From positions 6,882,001 through 6,946,000 of the forward strand of contig NZ_JADBEK010000001.1 in assembly GCF_014873145.1 (NCBI RefSeq): a stretch of 64,000 bases of DNA, in the 5' to 3' direction. A model generated the notes under the pieces. That model searched no databases and had not been told where the DNA came from. It saw only the letters and a list, made by a program, of their open reading frames with translations. Made by a program: the position numbers and the translations under genes. Below are positions 1 through 8,875 of this stretch, one piece after another; within the stretch, counting starts at the first letter, position 1, and every line of letters begins with the position of its first letter. Origin of the DNA: Nonomuraea angiospora. Lineage in GTDB: Bacteria; Actinomycetota; Actinomycetes; Streptosporangiales; Streptosporangiaceae.

Positions 1-873
1 CCCGAGCGCCCCGGCCATCAGCACCTTGCGTGACAGTCGCGCCCGGCGCGCGGCCAGCAGCGCTCCCCCGAGCGCTCCCACCGCGAACATGCTGGAGGCC
101 AGCCCGAACGAGGACGCCCCGGCCTTGAACACCTCGCGGGCCATGAGCGCGATCGACATCGAGAACGACTGCGAGAACATCGACACGAACCCGATCAGCA
201 GCACCGGCATGAGCAGCTCTTCGCGCTCGATCACGTACCGGAGCCCCTCGCGGAGCTGGCCCTTGGCCCTGGGGACGGGCGCGGCGGGGTTCAGCTCGGA
301 CTTGCGCATGAAGACCAGGCTGGAGATCACCGCGCCGAAGGTCGTCGCGTTGATCAGGAAGATCGGCCCCGTGCCACCGAGCACGTAGATCAGCACACCG
401 GCGAGCGCCGGGCCGACCACACGGGCGAGGTTGAAGATGGAGCTGTTCAGGGCGATGGCGTTGGACAGGTCGCGCCGGCCGACCATCTCGACCACGAACG
501 CCTGCCGCGTGGGCACCTCGACGCAGGAGATCAGGCCGAGCAGGAACGCCATCACGTACACGTGCCAGACCTGGGCCGAGCCCGTCATGGTGAGCACGCC
601 GATAGTCAGCGCCAGGACGGCCATGAGCGACTGCGCGCCGATGAGGATGGGCCGCTTGGGGTAGCGGTCGGCGAGCACGCCGCCGAACATCCCGAAGATC
701 AGCATCGGCAGGAACTGCAGCGCGGTCGCCGTTCCGAGCGCCGCCGCGCTGCCGTGGGTCAGATCGAGCACCAGCCAGTCCTGGGCGGTGCGCTGCAGCC
801 AGGTGCCGACGTTGGAGACGATGCCACCTGCCGCGAACATGCGGTAGTTAGGAATCCTGAGCGACCGGAACAT
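1..873 (-). CDS. MFS transporter, C-terminal end cut by window edge
   Basis: Read on the minus strand, the 291 visible codons begin MFRSLRIPNYRMFAAGG and continue VSNVGTWLQRTAQDWLVL, a start typical of EntS-like major facilitator drug or siderophore exporters. The segment DRYPKRPILIG is the MFS loop 2-3 signature. About eight hydrophobic segments are visible before the window ends, so the last helices are missing. The ATG at 873 was chosen because family members start at this FRSL..NYR point and no in-frame start lies between it and the marR stop. It follows the MarR gene on the same strand with a 23-base gap, so the regulator and this exporter probably form one unit. The substrate cannot be read from sequence. 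Confidence 0.88.
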   Translation of the reverse strand, partial: MFRSLRIPNYRMFAAGGIVSNVGTWLQRTAQDWLVLDLTHGSAAALGTATALQFLPMLIFGMFGGVLADRYPKRPILIGAQSLMAVLALTIGVLTMTGSAQVWHVYVMAFLLGLISCVEVPTRQAFVVEMVGRRDLSNAIALNSSIFNLARVVGPALAGVLIYVLGGTGPIFLINATTFGAVISSLVFMRKSELNPAAPVPRAKGQLREGLRYVIEREELLMPVLLIGFVSMFSQSFSMSIALMAREVFKAGASSFGLASSMFAVGALGGALLAARRARLSRKVLMAGALG

Positions 874-896
874 CCCGGTCTTGGGTTCTTCAGGCT

Positions 897-1421
897 CTAT
901 ATCCTGCTGAGCTTCTCCAGAATCGGCGCCGCCTGCCGCAGCACCGCCCGCTCCTCCGGCGAGAGCTCCTTCAGCCGCTGCGTCAGCCACGCCTCCTTGC
1001 GGCGCCGCTCCTCCTTCAGCAGCTTCTCGGCGGCCTCGGTGATCGTCACGGTCACCTGTCGCCGGTCGGTCGGATGCGGGCTGCGCGAGACCAGGCCGCG
1101 CTCCTCGAGGGCGGCGATCACGCGGGTCATCGAGGGCGGTTGAACCTTCTCGAGCTCGGCCAATTCGCCGGGGGTTATCCCGGAATGCCGTGCTGTCTGA
1201 CTGTCGCGCCCGCTTCGCTCCTCGTTGGCTCGTCCCTCGCTCTCTCGTCGCGAGCTCCTGCGCTCGATCGCGGCGAGCGTCGCGAACTGCGTGGGAGTCA
1301 GCGAGTGAGCTGCCGCCTGTCGTCGTAGCCGCCTGGTCAGCCTTGCCATTGAGACGCGCAGGGCTGAAGCCAGGCCTGCGTCGCTGCGCAGGTCCGTCTT
1401 GGGCTGGGTGTTGGTTAGCAT
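897..1421 (-). CDS. MarR family transcriptional regulator with in-frame insertion
   Basis: The 174-residue protein has the MarR winged helix: LTPTQFATLAAIER (helix 2), then ITPGELAELEKVQPPSMTRV (recognition helix) and SPHPTDRRQV (wing). It probably represses itself and the MFS exporter downstream. MarR proteins normally have only a few residues between the ATLAAIE helix and ITPGELA. Here about 26 extra residues (55-80, rich in Arg, Ser and Glu; 1182-1259) sit in that turn, encoded by DNA of repetitive composition. The ATG at 1421 has AAGG upstream on its strand, and an inverted repeat overlaps the start. Whether the insertion abolishes DNA binding cannot be told from sequence. Confidence 0.88.
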   Translation of the reverse strand: MLTNTQPKTDLRSDAGLASALRVSMARLTRRLRRQAAAHSLTPTQFATLAAIERRSSRRESEGRANEERSGRDSQTARHSGITPGELAELEKVQPPSMTRVIAALEERGLVSRSPHPTDRRQVTVTITEAAEKLLKEERRRKEAWLTQRLKELSPEERAVLRQAAPILEKLSRI

Positions 1422-1440
1422 TACTCATTACCTTTGCTAA
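1415..1440. promoter_or_regulatory. Putative MarR operator at marR start
   Basis: TTAGCA at 1415-1420 is repeated inverted as TGCTAA at 1435-1440. The right part, TTACCTTTGCTAA (1428-1440), is itself a near-palindrome. It overlaps the ribosome binding site and start codon of the MarR gene, where autoregulated MarR proteins commonly bind. Assignment to this protein is inference. Confidence 0.45.
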
Positions 1441-1498
1441 CTATACGGCATGTCGAGAAATTTCCGAAAGCAAATATCTGGTACCTCCTTGGTACCTC

Positions 1499-1528
1499 GA
1501 AGCCGCCCCGCACGCGCAGGGCGGCTTC
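1499..1528 (-). terminator. Terminator of NCS2 permease
   Basis: GAAGCCGCCC (1499-1508) pairs perfectly with GGGCGGCTTC (1519-1528) around a 10-base loop, 10 bases beyond the permease stop codon. There is no long U-tract, as is usual in high-GC actinomycetes. The hairpin separates the permease from the marR-MFS pair that follows on the same strand. Confidence 0.75.
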
Positions 1529-1537
1529 AAGGCGTGC

Positions 1538-2980
1538 TCAGACGCCGAAGAGCACCCGGATCGGCCCGATCGCGAAGTACAGGACGAACAGCGCCGTGAC
1601 CCCCCACAGCAGCGGGTGGACCTCGCGCGCCTTGCCCCGCACGGCCTTGATCAGCACGTAGCTGATGAAGCCGGCGCCGATGCCGTTGGAGATCGAGTAC
1701 GTGAACGGCATGATCACGACGGTGAGGAACGCCGGGATCGCGACCTCGAAGTCGTTCCAGTCGATGTCCCGGATCGAGGTCATCATCAGGAAGCCGACCA
1801 CGATCAGCGCGGGCGCGGCGGCCTCGTACGGGACGACCGTGACGAGCGGCGCGAAGAAGATCGCCACGAGGAACAGCAACCCGGTGACCACGCTGGCCAG
1901 ACCGGTGCGGGCGCCCTCGCCGACACCGGCGGCCGACTCGATGTAGGTGGTGTTGGAGGAGACGGAGCCCGCGCCGCCGGCCGCCGCGCCGATCGAGTCG
2001 ACGAGCAGGATCTCTCTGGTACGCGGCAGCGTCCCGTCCTCCTGCACCAGGCCCGCCTGGCGGCCGACGCCCACGATGGTGCCCATGGTGTCGAAGAAGT
2101 CGGTGATGAGCAGGGTGAAGACGAACAGCACGGCCAGCAGCACGGAGATCCTGCTGAACGCGCCGAACGGGTCGAACTCCGTGAACAGCGTGAGCGGGTT
2201 GTGGAAGCCGAAGATCTGGTCGGGGATCCCCGGGACGTTCAGCTGCCAGCCGCCGGGGTTCTTGGCCGAGAACTGGCCGGACTTGGTGATCAGCTCCACG
2301 ACGATGGCCAGCACGGTGGTGCCGACGATGCCGATCAGGATGGCGCCCTTGACCTTGCGCGCCACCATCACGGCCGTGGCGAGCAGGCCGACCACGAACA
2401 CGAAGATCGGCCACGAGGTCAGGCTGCCCCCGATGCCCATCTCCAGCGGCGGCCCCGCCGGCACGCGCCGCACGAAGCCGGCGTCCACGAAGCCGATCAA
2501 TGCGATGAACAGGCCGATGCCCACGCTGATGGCGGTCTTGAGCTGGGCCGGGATGGCATGGAAGACCGCCGTCCGAAGCCCGGTCAGCACCAGGATGGCG
2601 ATGATGACGCCTTCGAGGAAGACCAGGCCCATGGCCTCTTCCCAGGTCATCACCGAGGCGAGGTTGAAGGTGACGAAGGCGTTCAGGCCCAGGCCCGCCG
2701 CCATCGCGAAGGGCACCCGGCCGACGACGCCCATGAGGATCGTCAGCACGCCCGCCACGAAGGCCGTGCCGGCGGCGACGAGCGCCACGTTGGGCTTCGT
2801 GCCGTCGCCGATGACCTGGTTCTGTACGTCCGTGCCGTTGGCAATGATGATGGGGTTCAGCACCACGATGTAGGCCATGGTGAAGAACGTGGCCAGGCCG
2901 CCCCGCACCTCACGGGAGACGGTCGAGCCTCGTTGGGAGATTTGGAAGAAACGGTCGATAGCGTTACGAGTGTCGCTCAC
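1538..2980 (-). CDS. NCS2 family purine (guanine/hypoxanthine-type) permease
   Basis: A 480-residue polytopic membrane protein beginning MSDTRNAIDRFFQISQRGS. The motifs EVRGGLATFFTMAYIVVLNP and GLGLNAFVTF are signatures of the AzgA/GhxP branch of NCS2, proton symporters for guanine, hypoxanthine or adenine. VLLITDFFDTMGTIVGVG carries the conserved acidic substrate-site residue of the fold. Roughly 12-14 hydrophobic segments fit the family, as does the length. It is divergent from the DUF2530 gene and ends at its own hairpin. The exact nucleobase is not predictable. Confidence 0.92.
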   Translation of the reverse strand: MSDTRNAIDRFFQISQRGSTVSREVRGGLATFFTMAYIVVLNPIIIANGTDVQNQVIGDGTKPNVALVAAGTAFVAGVLTILMGVVGRVPFAMAAGLGLNAFVTFNLASVMTWEEAMGLVFLEGVIIAILVLTGLRTAVFHAIPAQLKTAISVGIGLFIALIGFVDAGFVRRVPAGPPLEMGIGGSLTSWPIFVFVVGLLATAVMVARKVKGAILIGIVGTTVLAIVVELITKSGQFSAKNPGGWQLNVPGIPDQIFGFHNPLTLFTEFDPFGAFSRISVLLAVLFVFTLLITDFFDTMGTIVGVGRQAGLVQEDGTLPRTREILLVDSIGAAAGGAGSVSSNTTYIESAAGVGEGARTGLASVVTGLLFLVAIFFAPLVTVVPYEAAAPALIVVGFLMMTSIRDIDWNDFEVAIPAFLTVVIMPFTYSISNGIGAGFISYVLIKAVRGKAREVHPLLWGVTALFVLYFAIGPIRVLFGV

Positions 2981-3063
2981 GACGCGAAGAGTGACAGGCC
3001 GGATGAGCTGGGAAAAGAGTCGGTGATGAGATCGAGACCCTATTGGAAGCTAGGCTGGACAAC

Positions 3064-3273
3064 GTGAAGCAGTGGCATCCCGATCCGGAGCCGATCAAGA
3101 CCAACGACACGGCCGCCGTCGCCATCGGCACCGCGGTCTGGGCCGTCGCGCTCGTCGCCCTGTTGATCTTCCGTCCCGCCCCCGAGAACACCTGGTGGAT
3201 CTGGACCTGCGTGACGGGGATCGGCTTCGGGCTCTTCGGCATGTGGTTCGTACGCCGCCGGCAGCGAAACTGA
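3064..3273 (+). CDS. DUF2530 small membrane protein
   Basis: A 69-residue protein with two hydrophobic helices (TAAVAIGTAVWAVALVALLI and WIWTCVTGIGFGLFGMWFV) and a basic C-terminus RRRQRN. The core EPIKTNDTAAVAIGT matches the actinobacterial family DUF2530, whose function is unknown. The GTG at 3064 was preferred over a TTG at 3043 because family members begin shortly before the WHPDPEP stretch and because TAGGCT at 3051-3056 sits 7 bases upstream of the GTG, the layout of a leaderless transcript. It is divergent from the NCS2 permease. Confidence 0.75.
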   Translation: MKQWHPDPEPIKTNDTAAVAIGTAVWAVALVALLIFRPAPENTWWIWTCVTGIGFGLFGMWFVRRRQRN

Positions 3274-3366
3274 CATTCGTCATCTCCAGCGCTTCGCCGA
3301 AGTCATCCGGATGTGGTGTTTCCATCCACTACATCGACATATCCCGGCTTCAGCATGCTTGTCGGT

Positions 3367-4818
3367 ATGAAGAAGGCCATTGGGACAGTCCTCCTGAGCG
3401 CGATGGTGCTCGCCGGCTGCGGCACGACCGCCCGGCCGCCCGCCCAGGACCCGGGTACGGTCGCGTGGAGCACCTGCACCGACCTCATGGGCCCGGACGG
3501 CAAGCCGGCGCCCCCAGCCCCCGGCGTCGAGTGCGGCAAGCTCAAGGTCCCGCTCGACCACGCCAGGCCGGACGGTGAGAAGATCGACCTGGCGCTCATC
3601 CGCGTCAAGGCCACCGGCGACCGCCTCGGCTCGCTGGTCTTCAACTTCGGCGGCCCCGGCGCGTCCGGCGTGGACACGATGGCGCAGGCCGCCAGGGCGT
3701 TCGGGAGCCTGGGCACCCGCTACGACCTGGTCAGCTTCGACCCGCGCGGCGTCGACCGCAGCTCCGGCGTCAAGTGCGGCGGCCAGATCGCCAAGCTGCT
3801 CGCGTCGACGACTGAGACCGACGGCGACCGGCTGGCCGCGGAGTTCGCGGCGGCGTGTCAGCAGGACTCGGGCAAGCTCCTGCCGTACGTCGGCACCGTG
3901 AGCGCCGCCAAGGACCTCGACCTGCTCAGGACCGCGCTCGGCGACAGCAAGCTCAACTATTTCGGCCTCTCGTACGGCACGCACCTCGGCGCCGTGTACG
4001 CCACCCAGTTCCCCAAGAACGTCGGCCGCTTCGTCCTGGACAGCGCCTTCGACCCCACGGTCACGTGGGAGCAGCGGGCGGTGACGCAGGCGGAGGGCTT
4101 CGACCACGCGTTCCAGGCGTTCGCCAAGGACTGCGTGGCGCAGAGCTGCGAGCTGGGCGCCGACCCCGCCGCCGTCGAGAAGGCGGTCGTGGGCCTGCTC
4201 GACGGGCTCAAGGACAAGCCGCTCAAGGTGGGAGACCGGGAGCTCACCTACGGGCTGGGCCAGCTCGGCGTCATCACCCCGCTCTACAGCAAGGCGACCT
4301 GGCAGGTGCTGGAGCAGGCCGCCGCGGCGGCGATCAAGGGCAACGGCACGGCGCTGCTCATGCTGGCGGACGCGTACACGGGGCGCAGGCCGGACGGGAC
4401 GTACGCGACGATGATGACGAGCCTGCAGGCGATCAGCTGCGCCGACACCGCCGAGCGGCCCACCACCGCCGACCTCGCCAAGGTCAACGACCGCGTGGAG
4501 AAGATCTTCCCGGTCCTGTCGGCCAAGGGCTCGGGCGCCCCCTGCGCCCACTGGCCGGTGCCGGGCGACGACGCGGCCAAGCGCATCGACGCGACCGGCT
4601 CCGGGCCCATCGTGGTCATCGGCGGCAAGGGCGACCCGGCCACGCCCTACCAGTGGGCCACGCGGCTCACGGACCAGCTCAAGACGGGCGTCCTGGTCAC
4701 GTACGAGGGCGAGGGCCACGGGGCCTACCTGACGGGCAACGCGTGCGTCATGCGGACGGTGGACGCGTACGTGCTGGAGGGCAAGGTGCCCGCCAAGTCC
4801 ACCACCTGCGCGGCCTGA
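3367..4818 (+). CDS. Secreted alpha/beta hydrolase lipoprotein, tripeptidyl-peptidase (TAP/SlpD) type
   Basis: The 483-residue protein starts at the ATG at 3367, giving the signal MKKAIGTVLLSAMVLAGC with a lipobox Cys at about residue 18. An alpha/beta hydrolase core follows with nucleophile Ser202 in GLSYGTHLG and oxyanion-region FNFGGPGASG. The C-terminal TAP-like domain supplies Asp423 (GDPATPY) and His451 (GEGHGAY). The family includes Streptomyces SlpD/SlpE and tripeptidyl aminopeptidase, which trim N-terminal tripeptides outside the cell. In-frame starts further upstream would bury the signal peptide and were rejected. Transcription ends at a hairpin directly after the stop. Confidence 0.9.
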   Translation: MKKAIGTVLLSAMVLAGCGTTARPPAQDPGTVAWSTCTDLMGPDGKPAPPAPGVECGKLKVPLDHARPDGEKIDLALIRVKATGDRLGSLVFNFGGPGASGVDTMAQAARAFGSLGTRYDLVSFDPRGVDRSSGVKCGGQIAKLLASTTETDGDRLAAEFAAACQQDSGKLLPYVGTVSAAKDLDLLRTALGDSKLNYFGLSYGTHLGAVYATQFPKNVGRFVLDSAFDPTVTWEQRAVTQAEGFDHAFQAFAKDCVAQSCELGADPAAVEKAVVGLLDGLKDKPLKVGDRELTYGLGQLGVITPLYSKATWQVLEQAAAAAIKGNGTALLMLADAYTGRRPDGTYATMMTSLQAISCADTAERPTTADLAKVNDRVEKIFPVLSAKGSGAPCAHWPVPGDDAAKRIDATGSGPIVVIGGKGDPATPYQWATRLTDQLKTGVLVTYEGEGHGAYLTGNACVMRTVDAYVLEGKVPAKSTTCAA

Positions 4819-4825
4819 CGCCGCA

Positions 4826-4852
4826 GGGGAGGCACCACGGGGGCGCCTCCCC
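4826..4852. terminator. Bidirectional terminator between convergent genes
   Basis: GGGGAGGC (4826-4833) pairs with GCCTCCCC (4845-4852). It lies between the hydrolase ending at 4818 and the minus-strand ATPase ending at 4861, so it can serve both. Confidence 0.75.
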
Positions 4853-4860
4853 ACCGGCGG

Positions 4861-7800
4861 TCAGGACAGGTCGGCCTCGGCGAGCAGGAGGGGCACCGAC
4901 TCCGGGTCACGCAGCAGCGCGGCCACCGCCAGCCGGTCGTTCCACTGGCCGGTCGCCCAGGCCAGGCCGCGGGCGAGCCCGTCGAGCCCGGTGCAGTGGA
5001 CCATGCCCTCGAAGAAGCGCCACGTGCACTCCACCCCGTCCACCAGCAGCTTCTCGTGCTCCACGTAGCTGGTGGGCGCCGTGGGCAGCAGCGCCTGCAC
5101 CTGCGGCGGCACCGGGCGCACCTGGCCCTGCGAGGTGACCTCCCCGGAGGTCAGCTCCCCGGCCAGCGGCAGATCGAGCAGCTCGGACAGCGACTCCGCC
5201 AGGTCGTACGGGGCCAGCACCAGCGGCCGGTCCGCCACGAGCTGCAGCAGGTCGGGCGCCTCCACCACCACCGCGTCCTCCGCGGCGGCCACCACGATGG
5301 AGCCCGCCAGGACCGCGCGGACCCGGGACGGCGGAGCCACCCGGGACGGGTCCACGCCCGCCAGCGCGATCCACAGGGCCCGCAGCTGGGCCCGGTCCAC
5401 CTCGACGGCCGGGTCGGCCATCAGGTCCAGGAGCTCCTCCGGGCCGCCGTGGGAGGCGAGCAGCTCGGGCAGCGTCGTGCGCACCCCGAGCATCGACAGG
5501 GCGGCCTCGTCGAGCCCCGCGGGCGCGTCGGCGTAGAGGCCCTGGAGCAGCGGGTCGGCGCCGGGCAGCCGCAGCTCCAGCGGCTTGCGCCCGTCGAGCA
5601 CCGGGTGGTTGGCCAGCCACCACGCCGTGTAGGACGGCACCTCCACGCCGGCCACCCGCAGCGGGTGCAGGGCGGCCCGCAGCGGCGGGCGGCTCAGCAG
5701 CGCGAGCGCGGCCGGCCAGTCGGCCACCAGCTCCAGGTCGCGCACCGCCAGGAACTCCGGCACCATCGGCGGCACGCCCAGCTCGGGCAGCAGGTCGAGC
5801 ACGTGGTCGAGCCAGTCGTCCTCGCCGTCGAGGTCGTGGTCGCAGTCGTCCTGGTCGAGCAGCACGTCCGCCTCGTGGACCGTCGCGAACCCGTCGAGCA
5901 CCCCGGCCGCGGCCAGCACCCGCGCGCCGTACTCCTCCTCCAGCTCGGAGGCGGCCACGCCGAGGTGCGTGCCGGGCTCCAGGAGCCCCGCCAGCGCCCC
6001 GTCGGCCAGCATGAGCTCACCGGCGGGGTAGAGCTCGCCGTCGGTGCCGCGCAGGGCCAGCTCGGCCAGCCACGGCGCCTCGCCGGGCGCCAGCGCCGAG
6101 GCCTCCACCAGCGACAGCACGGCCCGCGCCACCGGCTCCGGGTCGGGGCTGTCGAGCGACTGCGCGACGGCGGCCTTGGTCAGCGGGTCTTCGAGGATCG
6201 TGCGCGGCGTGGCCTCGGCCGCGCCCAGCCTGAGCAGCGCCTGGTGGGCCGCCTCGGGGTGCACGATGCGCAGCCCCAGCGGGCTGAGGTCCAGCTCGGC
6301 CCCGCCGTCGGTGAGGATCAGCGTGCCGCGCGGCCCGCGCACCAGCCGACCGTCGGTCAGCGGCACCGGCAGGGCGCCCAGCGACTCGGGATCGTCGGCG
6401 GGCAGCACCTCGTAGAGCGAGCGCCACCACGACGGCTCGCGCGCCTCCACGGCCTCGCCCGACAGCAGGTCGATCACGTCGGCCAGCTCGACCCTGCGCA
6501 CGCCCAGCGCGGCCATCGCCGGATGCCTGGCGGGCCACCCGGCGGGCAGCAGCCCCGGCACGAAGTCGGCGACCGCCGCGAGCAGCTCGGCGGAGCCGGC
6601 GGCCACCACGGCCGCCTCCCGGCCCGCGACCACCCACCCGTCGCCCTCGGGCTCACGGGCGGGGTGCTCGACCTGCCACTGCGCGTCGGGCTCGTAGACC
6701 TCCGCGTCGGCGAAGGACGGGGTCTGCACGGCGGGGGCGGGCGCGGACAGCGCCGGCAGCAGCGGCGTCGAGGGCAGCCTGGCCAGCACGGCCCGGCGGA
6801 TCCTGGCGTCCAGCTCGCCCTTGCCCATCAGCGACGGCACCAGGTCGAGCAGCTTGGGCGTGCGCGGCAGCTCCTGGAGCAGGCGGACGTAGGCGTCGGC
6901 CACCCGCTCGACCAGGAAGTCGGCCAGCGGCCCCTTGGCGAAGTGGCGCCGGTCGGTGGCCATCGGGAACGACGCGATCAGCAGCGCGGGCAGGTCGAGC
7001 GGCTCGTCGCTGGGCGTCGGCGCGTGCACCACCGGCGGCACCGCGGCGGGCAGCGGCCCGGGCTCGCCGGTGCCGGTGAGCGGCACGGCCCAGCGCAGCG
7101 ACCAGTAGGGGCGGGCGCGCTCCTCGGTGGGCCGGTCGGCGAAGAGCCGGCCCACCTCCTCGGCCGTGAACTCCCCCGACTCCGAGACCACGTGCCAGCC
7201 GTCGGCGGCCACGGTGCGGACCGACCCGTCGAGGTCGACCTCGATGGCCTCCAGCGCCGGCATGCCGAGCAGCAGCGCCGGGCTGGTCTCGGCGAGCATG
7301 CGCCGGACCGCGTCCACGCAGACCGGGTCGCGCAGCGGCAGGCGTACGACGGTGTCGAAACCCTCGGGCACGTCGAGCGCCGGCGCGTCGAACGGCAGCC
7401 TGAGCAGCGGAACGTGCCCCGAACGGTCTGCCAGCTCGCCCGCGAGCGCGGGGATCTCCGCCACCGCGGCGGCGGTCTCCGAACGCGACCAGCGGACCGC
7501 GCCGCTGCCGCGCGAGCAGATGGCGGGCTCGTCGCAGACCGAGACCACCGCGGCGAACCCGACGCCGAACCGCCCCGCCGCGCCCACCTCGTCGCGTTTG
7601 CCGGAGACGCGCAGCGTCGACAGGCCCTCCACCCCGGTCGCGTCGAGCGGGGCGCCGGTGTTGGCGGCCGTCAGCACGTCGCCCCTGAGCGTCAGCCGCA
7701 GCACCCCCGGCACGCCCGCGCGCAAGGCCGCGTCGGCGGCGTTCTGGGCGAGCTCGACGATCAGCCGGTCCCGGTAGCCGCCGAGCGCGAAGTCCTCTTC

Positions 7801-7893
7801 GGCGTTGGCGTCTTCGCGGAACCTCGCGGGCGAGGCCGTCCACGCGGAGAGGACGGCGGCTCGCATCCGGTCAGTGCCATAGGTGTCGGTCAT
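4861..7893 (-). CDS. Sacsin N-terminal-like (Hsp90-type ATPase) protein
   Basis: A 1010-residue soluble protein. The N-terminal ~200 residues form a GHKL/Hsp90-type ATPase: IVELAQNAADAAL is the N-box with the Mg-binding Asn, VLTAANTGAPLDATGVEGL holds the G1-type region, and GRFGVGFAAVVSV is the G2 box. This matches the sacsin N-terminal ATP-binding-like family of actinobacteria. The remaining ~800 residues are acidic and leucine-rich with no domain I can name. It follows the DUF3027 gene on the same strand with a 56-base gap, so the two are likely co-transcribed. A chaperone-like role is inferred from the fold only. GHKL proteins of this type also occur in some defence loci, but nothing around it supports that here. 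Confidence 0.85.
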   Translation of the reverse strand: MTDTYGTDRMRAAVLSAWTASPARFREDANAEEDFALGGYRDRLIVELAQNAADAALRAGVPGVLRLTLRGDVLTAANTGAPLDATGVEGLSTLRVSGKRDEVGAAGRFGVGFAAVVSVCDEPAICSRGSGAVRWSRSETAAAVAEIPALAGELADRSGHVPLLRLPFDAPALDVPEGFDTVVRLPLRDPVCVDAVRRMLAETSPALLLGMPALEAIEVDLDGSVRTVAADGWHVVSESGEFTAEEVGRLFADRPTEERARPYWSLRWAVPLTGTGEPGPLPAAVPPVVHAPTPSDEPLDLPALLIASFPMATDRRHFAKGPLADFLVERVADAYVRLLQELPRTPKLLDLVPSLMGKGELDARIRRAVLARLPSTPLLPALSAPAPAVQTPSFADAEVYEPDAQWQVEHPAREPEGDGWVVAGREAAVVAAGSAELLAAVADFVPGLLPAGWPARHPAMAALGVRRVELADVIDLLSGEAVEAREPSWWRSLYEVLPADDPESLGALPVPLTDGRLVRGPRGTLILTDGGAELDLSPLGLRIVHPEAAHQALLRLGAAEATPRTILEDPLTKAAVAQSLDSPDPEPVARAVLSLVEASALAPGEAPWLAELALRGTDGELYPAGELMLADGALAGLLEPGTHLGVAASELEEEYGARVLAAAGVLDGFATVHEADVLLDQDDCDHDLDGEDDWLDHVLDLLPELGVPPMVPEFLAVRDLELVADWPAALALLSRPPLRAALHPLRVAGVEVPSYTAWWLANHPVLDGRKPLELRLPGADPLLQGLYADAPAGLDEAALSMLGVRTTLPELLASHGGPEELLDLMADPAVEVDRAQLRALWIALAGVDPSRVAPPSRVRAVLAGSIVVAAAEDAVVVEAPDLLQLVADRPLVLAPYDLAESLSELLDLPLAGELTSGEVTSQGQVRPVPPQVQALLPTAPTSYVEHEKLLVDGVECTWRFFEGMVHCTGLDGLARGLAWATGQWNDRLAVAALLRDPESVPLLLAEADLS

Positions 7894-7949
7894 CGATCAC
7901 GATCCTGGTAGAGGGGTAACGGCCACGCGTAGGTTAGCGGCCTGCTCTG

Positions 7950-8750
7950 TCAGGAATGGCCGAGTTCTTCGGAGGCCGACTCGTCGACCGAACCCGCCTC
8001 CTCCTCCATCAGGTCATAACCCAGGTCGTCGAGGATCGGCGTGGCCTGCTCGACGGACGGCGGCAGGACGGCGGCCTCGGAGTGGGCGCCGCAGCCGTGG
8101 TCGGCGGCGACGACCTTGCCGTCGTCGGGGGCGTACTCATTGGCGCAGACCCCGAACGTCAGCCGCAAGCCACCCGCGAGCGGCCAGTAGAAGCCGCAGG
8201 TGGAACACTGCGCGGGAGCGGCGTGTGCGATCGGCGTGTGCGGCCCGTGCTCGCCCGAGTGCCAGCGCCTGGCCGCCCGGTCCTTGCCGATGGCCGAGAG
8301 CACACGGGCCCGGCCCAGGCCGTACTCGAAAACCGCCTGATGGTCGCTGTCGTCGTCGGTCTCGGTGAAGCCCGGCACGAGCCTGTCGTCGTCTTCGGGG
8401 GTCGGCAGCAGGTCGCCCACGCCGAGGTCGCCGGGGCGCAGGCGCTCGCTCCACGGCAGCCACTCGGGCGCGAGCAGCGCCCCCGCGCCGGGCAGCAGGA
8501 CGGCCTCGCTGACCGTGACCTTCTTGGCCCGCGAGGCACGCGTGACGGTGACGGCCCAGCGCCAGCCGCGGTATGCCCGGTCGAGGCAGGCGAAGTAGTG
8601 GGTGACGATCCGGTCGCCCTCGCCCTCGAACCCGAGGTGCTCACCGGGCTCGCCCGGCCGCGCGAGCTCCTCGGCCGCGCTGCGCGCCAGATCGACCGCG
8701 GCGACACAGGCCTGGTCGGGAGCGGAGACGCGGGCCCTGGTGCGGCTCAT
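7950..8750 (-). CDS. DUF3027 domain protein
   Basis: A 266-residue protein starting MSRTRARVSAPDQACVAAVD. The ATG at 8750 was chosen because GGAGGG lies about 6 bases upstream, while a start at 8792 has no such site. DUF3027 is actinobacterial with unknown function. The centre contains SAIGKDRAARRW, and a zinc-ribbon-like pair CSTCGFYWPL with later CANEY and HGCGAH could bind metal. The acidic tail is MEEEAGSVDESASEELGHS. It is the upstream partner of the sacsin-like ATPase and divergent from the MFS gene at 8876, which suggests a shared but unknown process. Confidence 0.85.
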   Translation of the reverse strand: MSRTRARVSAPDQACVAAVDLARSAAEELARPGEPGEHLGFEGEGDRIVTHYFACLDRAYRGWRWAVTVTRASRAKKVTVSEAVLLPGAGALLAPEWLPWSERLRPGDLGVGDLLPTPEDDDRLVPGFTETDDDSDHQAVFEYGLGRARVLSAIGKDRAARRWHSGEHGPHTPIAHAAPAQCSTCGFYWPLAGGLRLTFGVCANEYAPDDGKVVAADHGCGAHSEAAVLPPSVEQATPILDDLGYDLMEEEAGSVDESASEELGHS

Positions 8751-8875
8751 CGGGGGCCCTCCGCCGAAAGGTGCTGTTCGCTCACACTTCATTCTCACCC
8801 ATGGGCGGACCTGAGAGTCCCACAACGGGGGATCCCGCACCGAGATCGCGGACGAATCAGGTAAGACTGGTATGC

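Noticed and set aside
1190..3067. 625-codon plus-strand open frame rich in Asp, Arg and His
   Set aside because: It lies antisense to the MarR and NCS2 genes, has no ribosome site and shows low-complexity composition typical of antisense frames in high-GC DNA.
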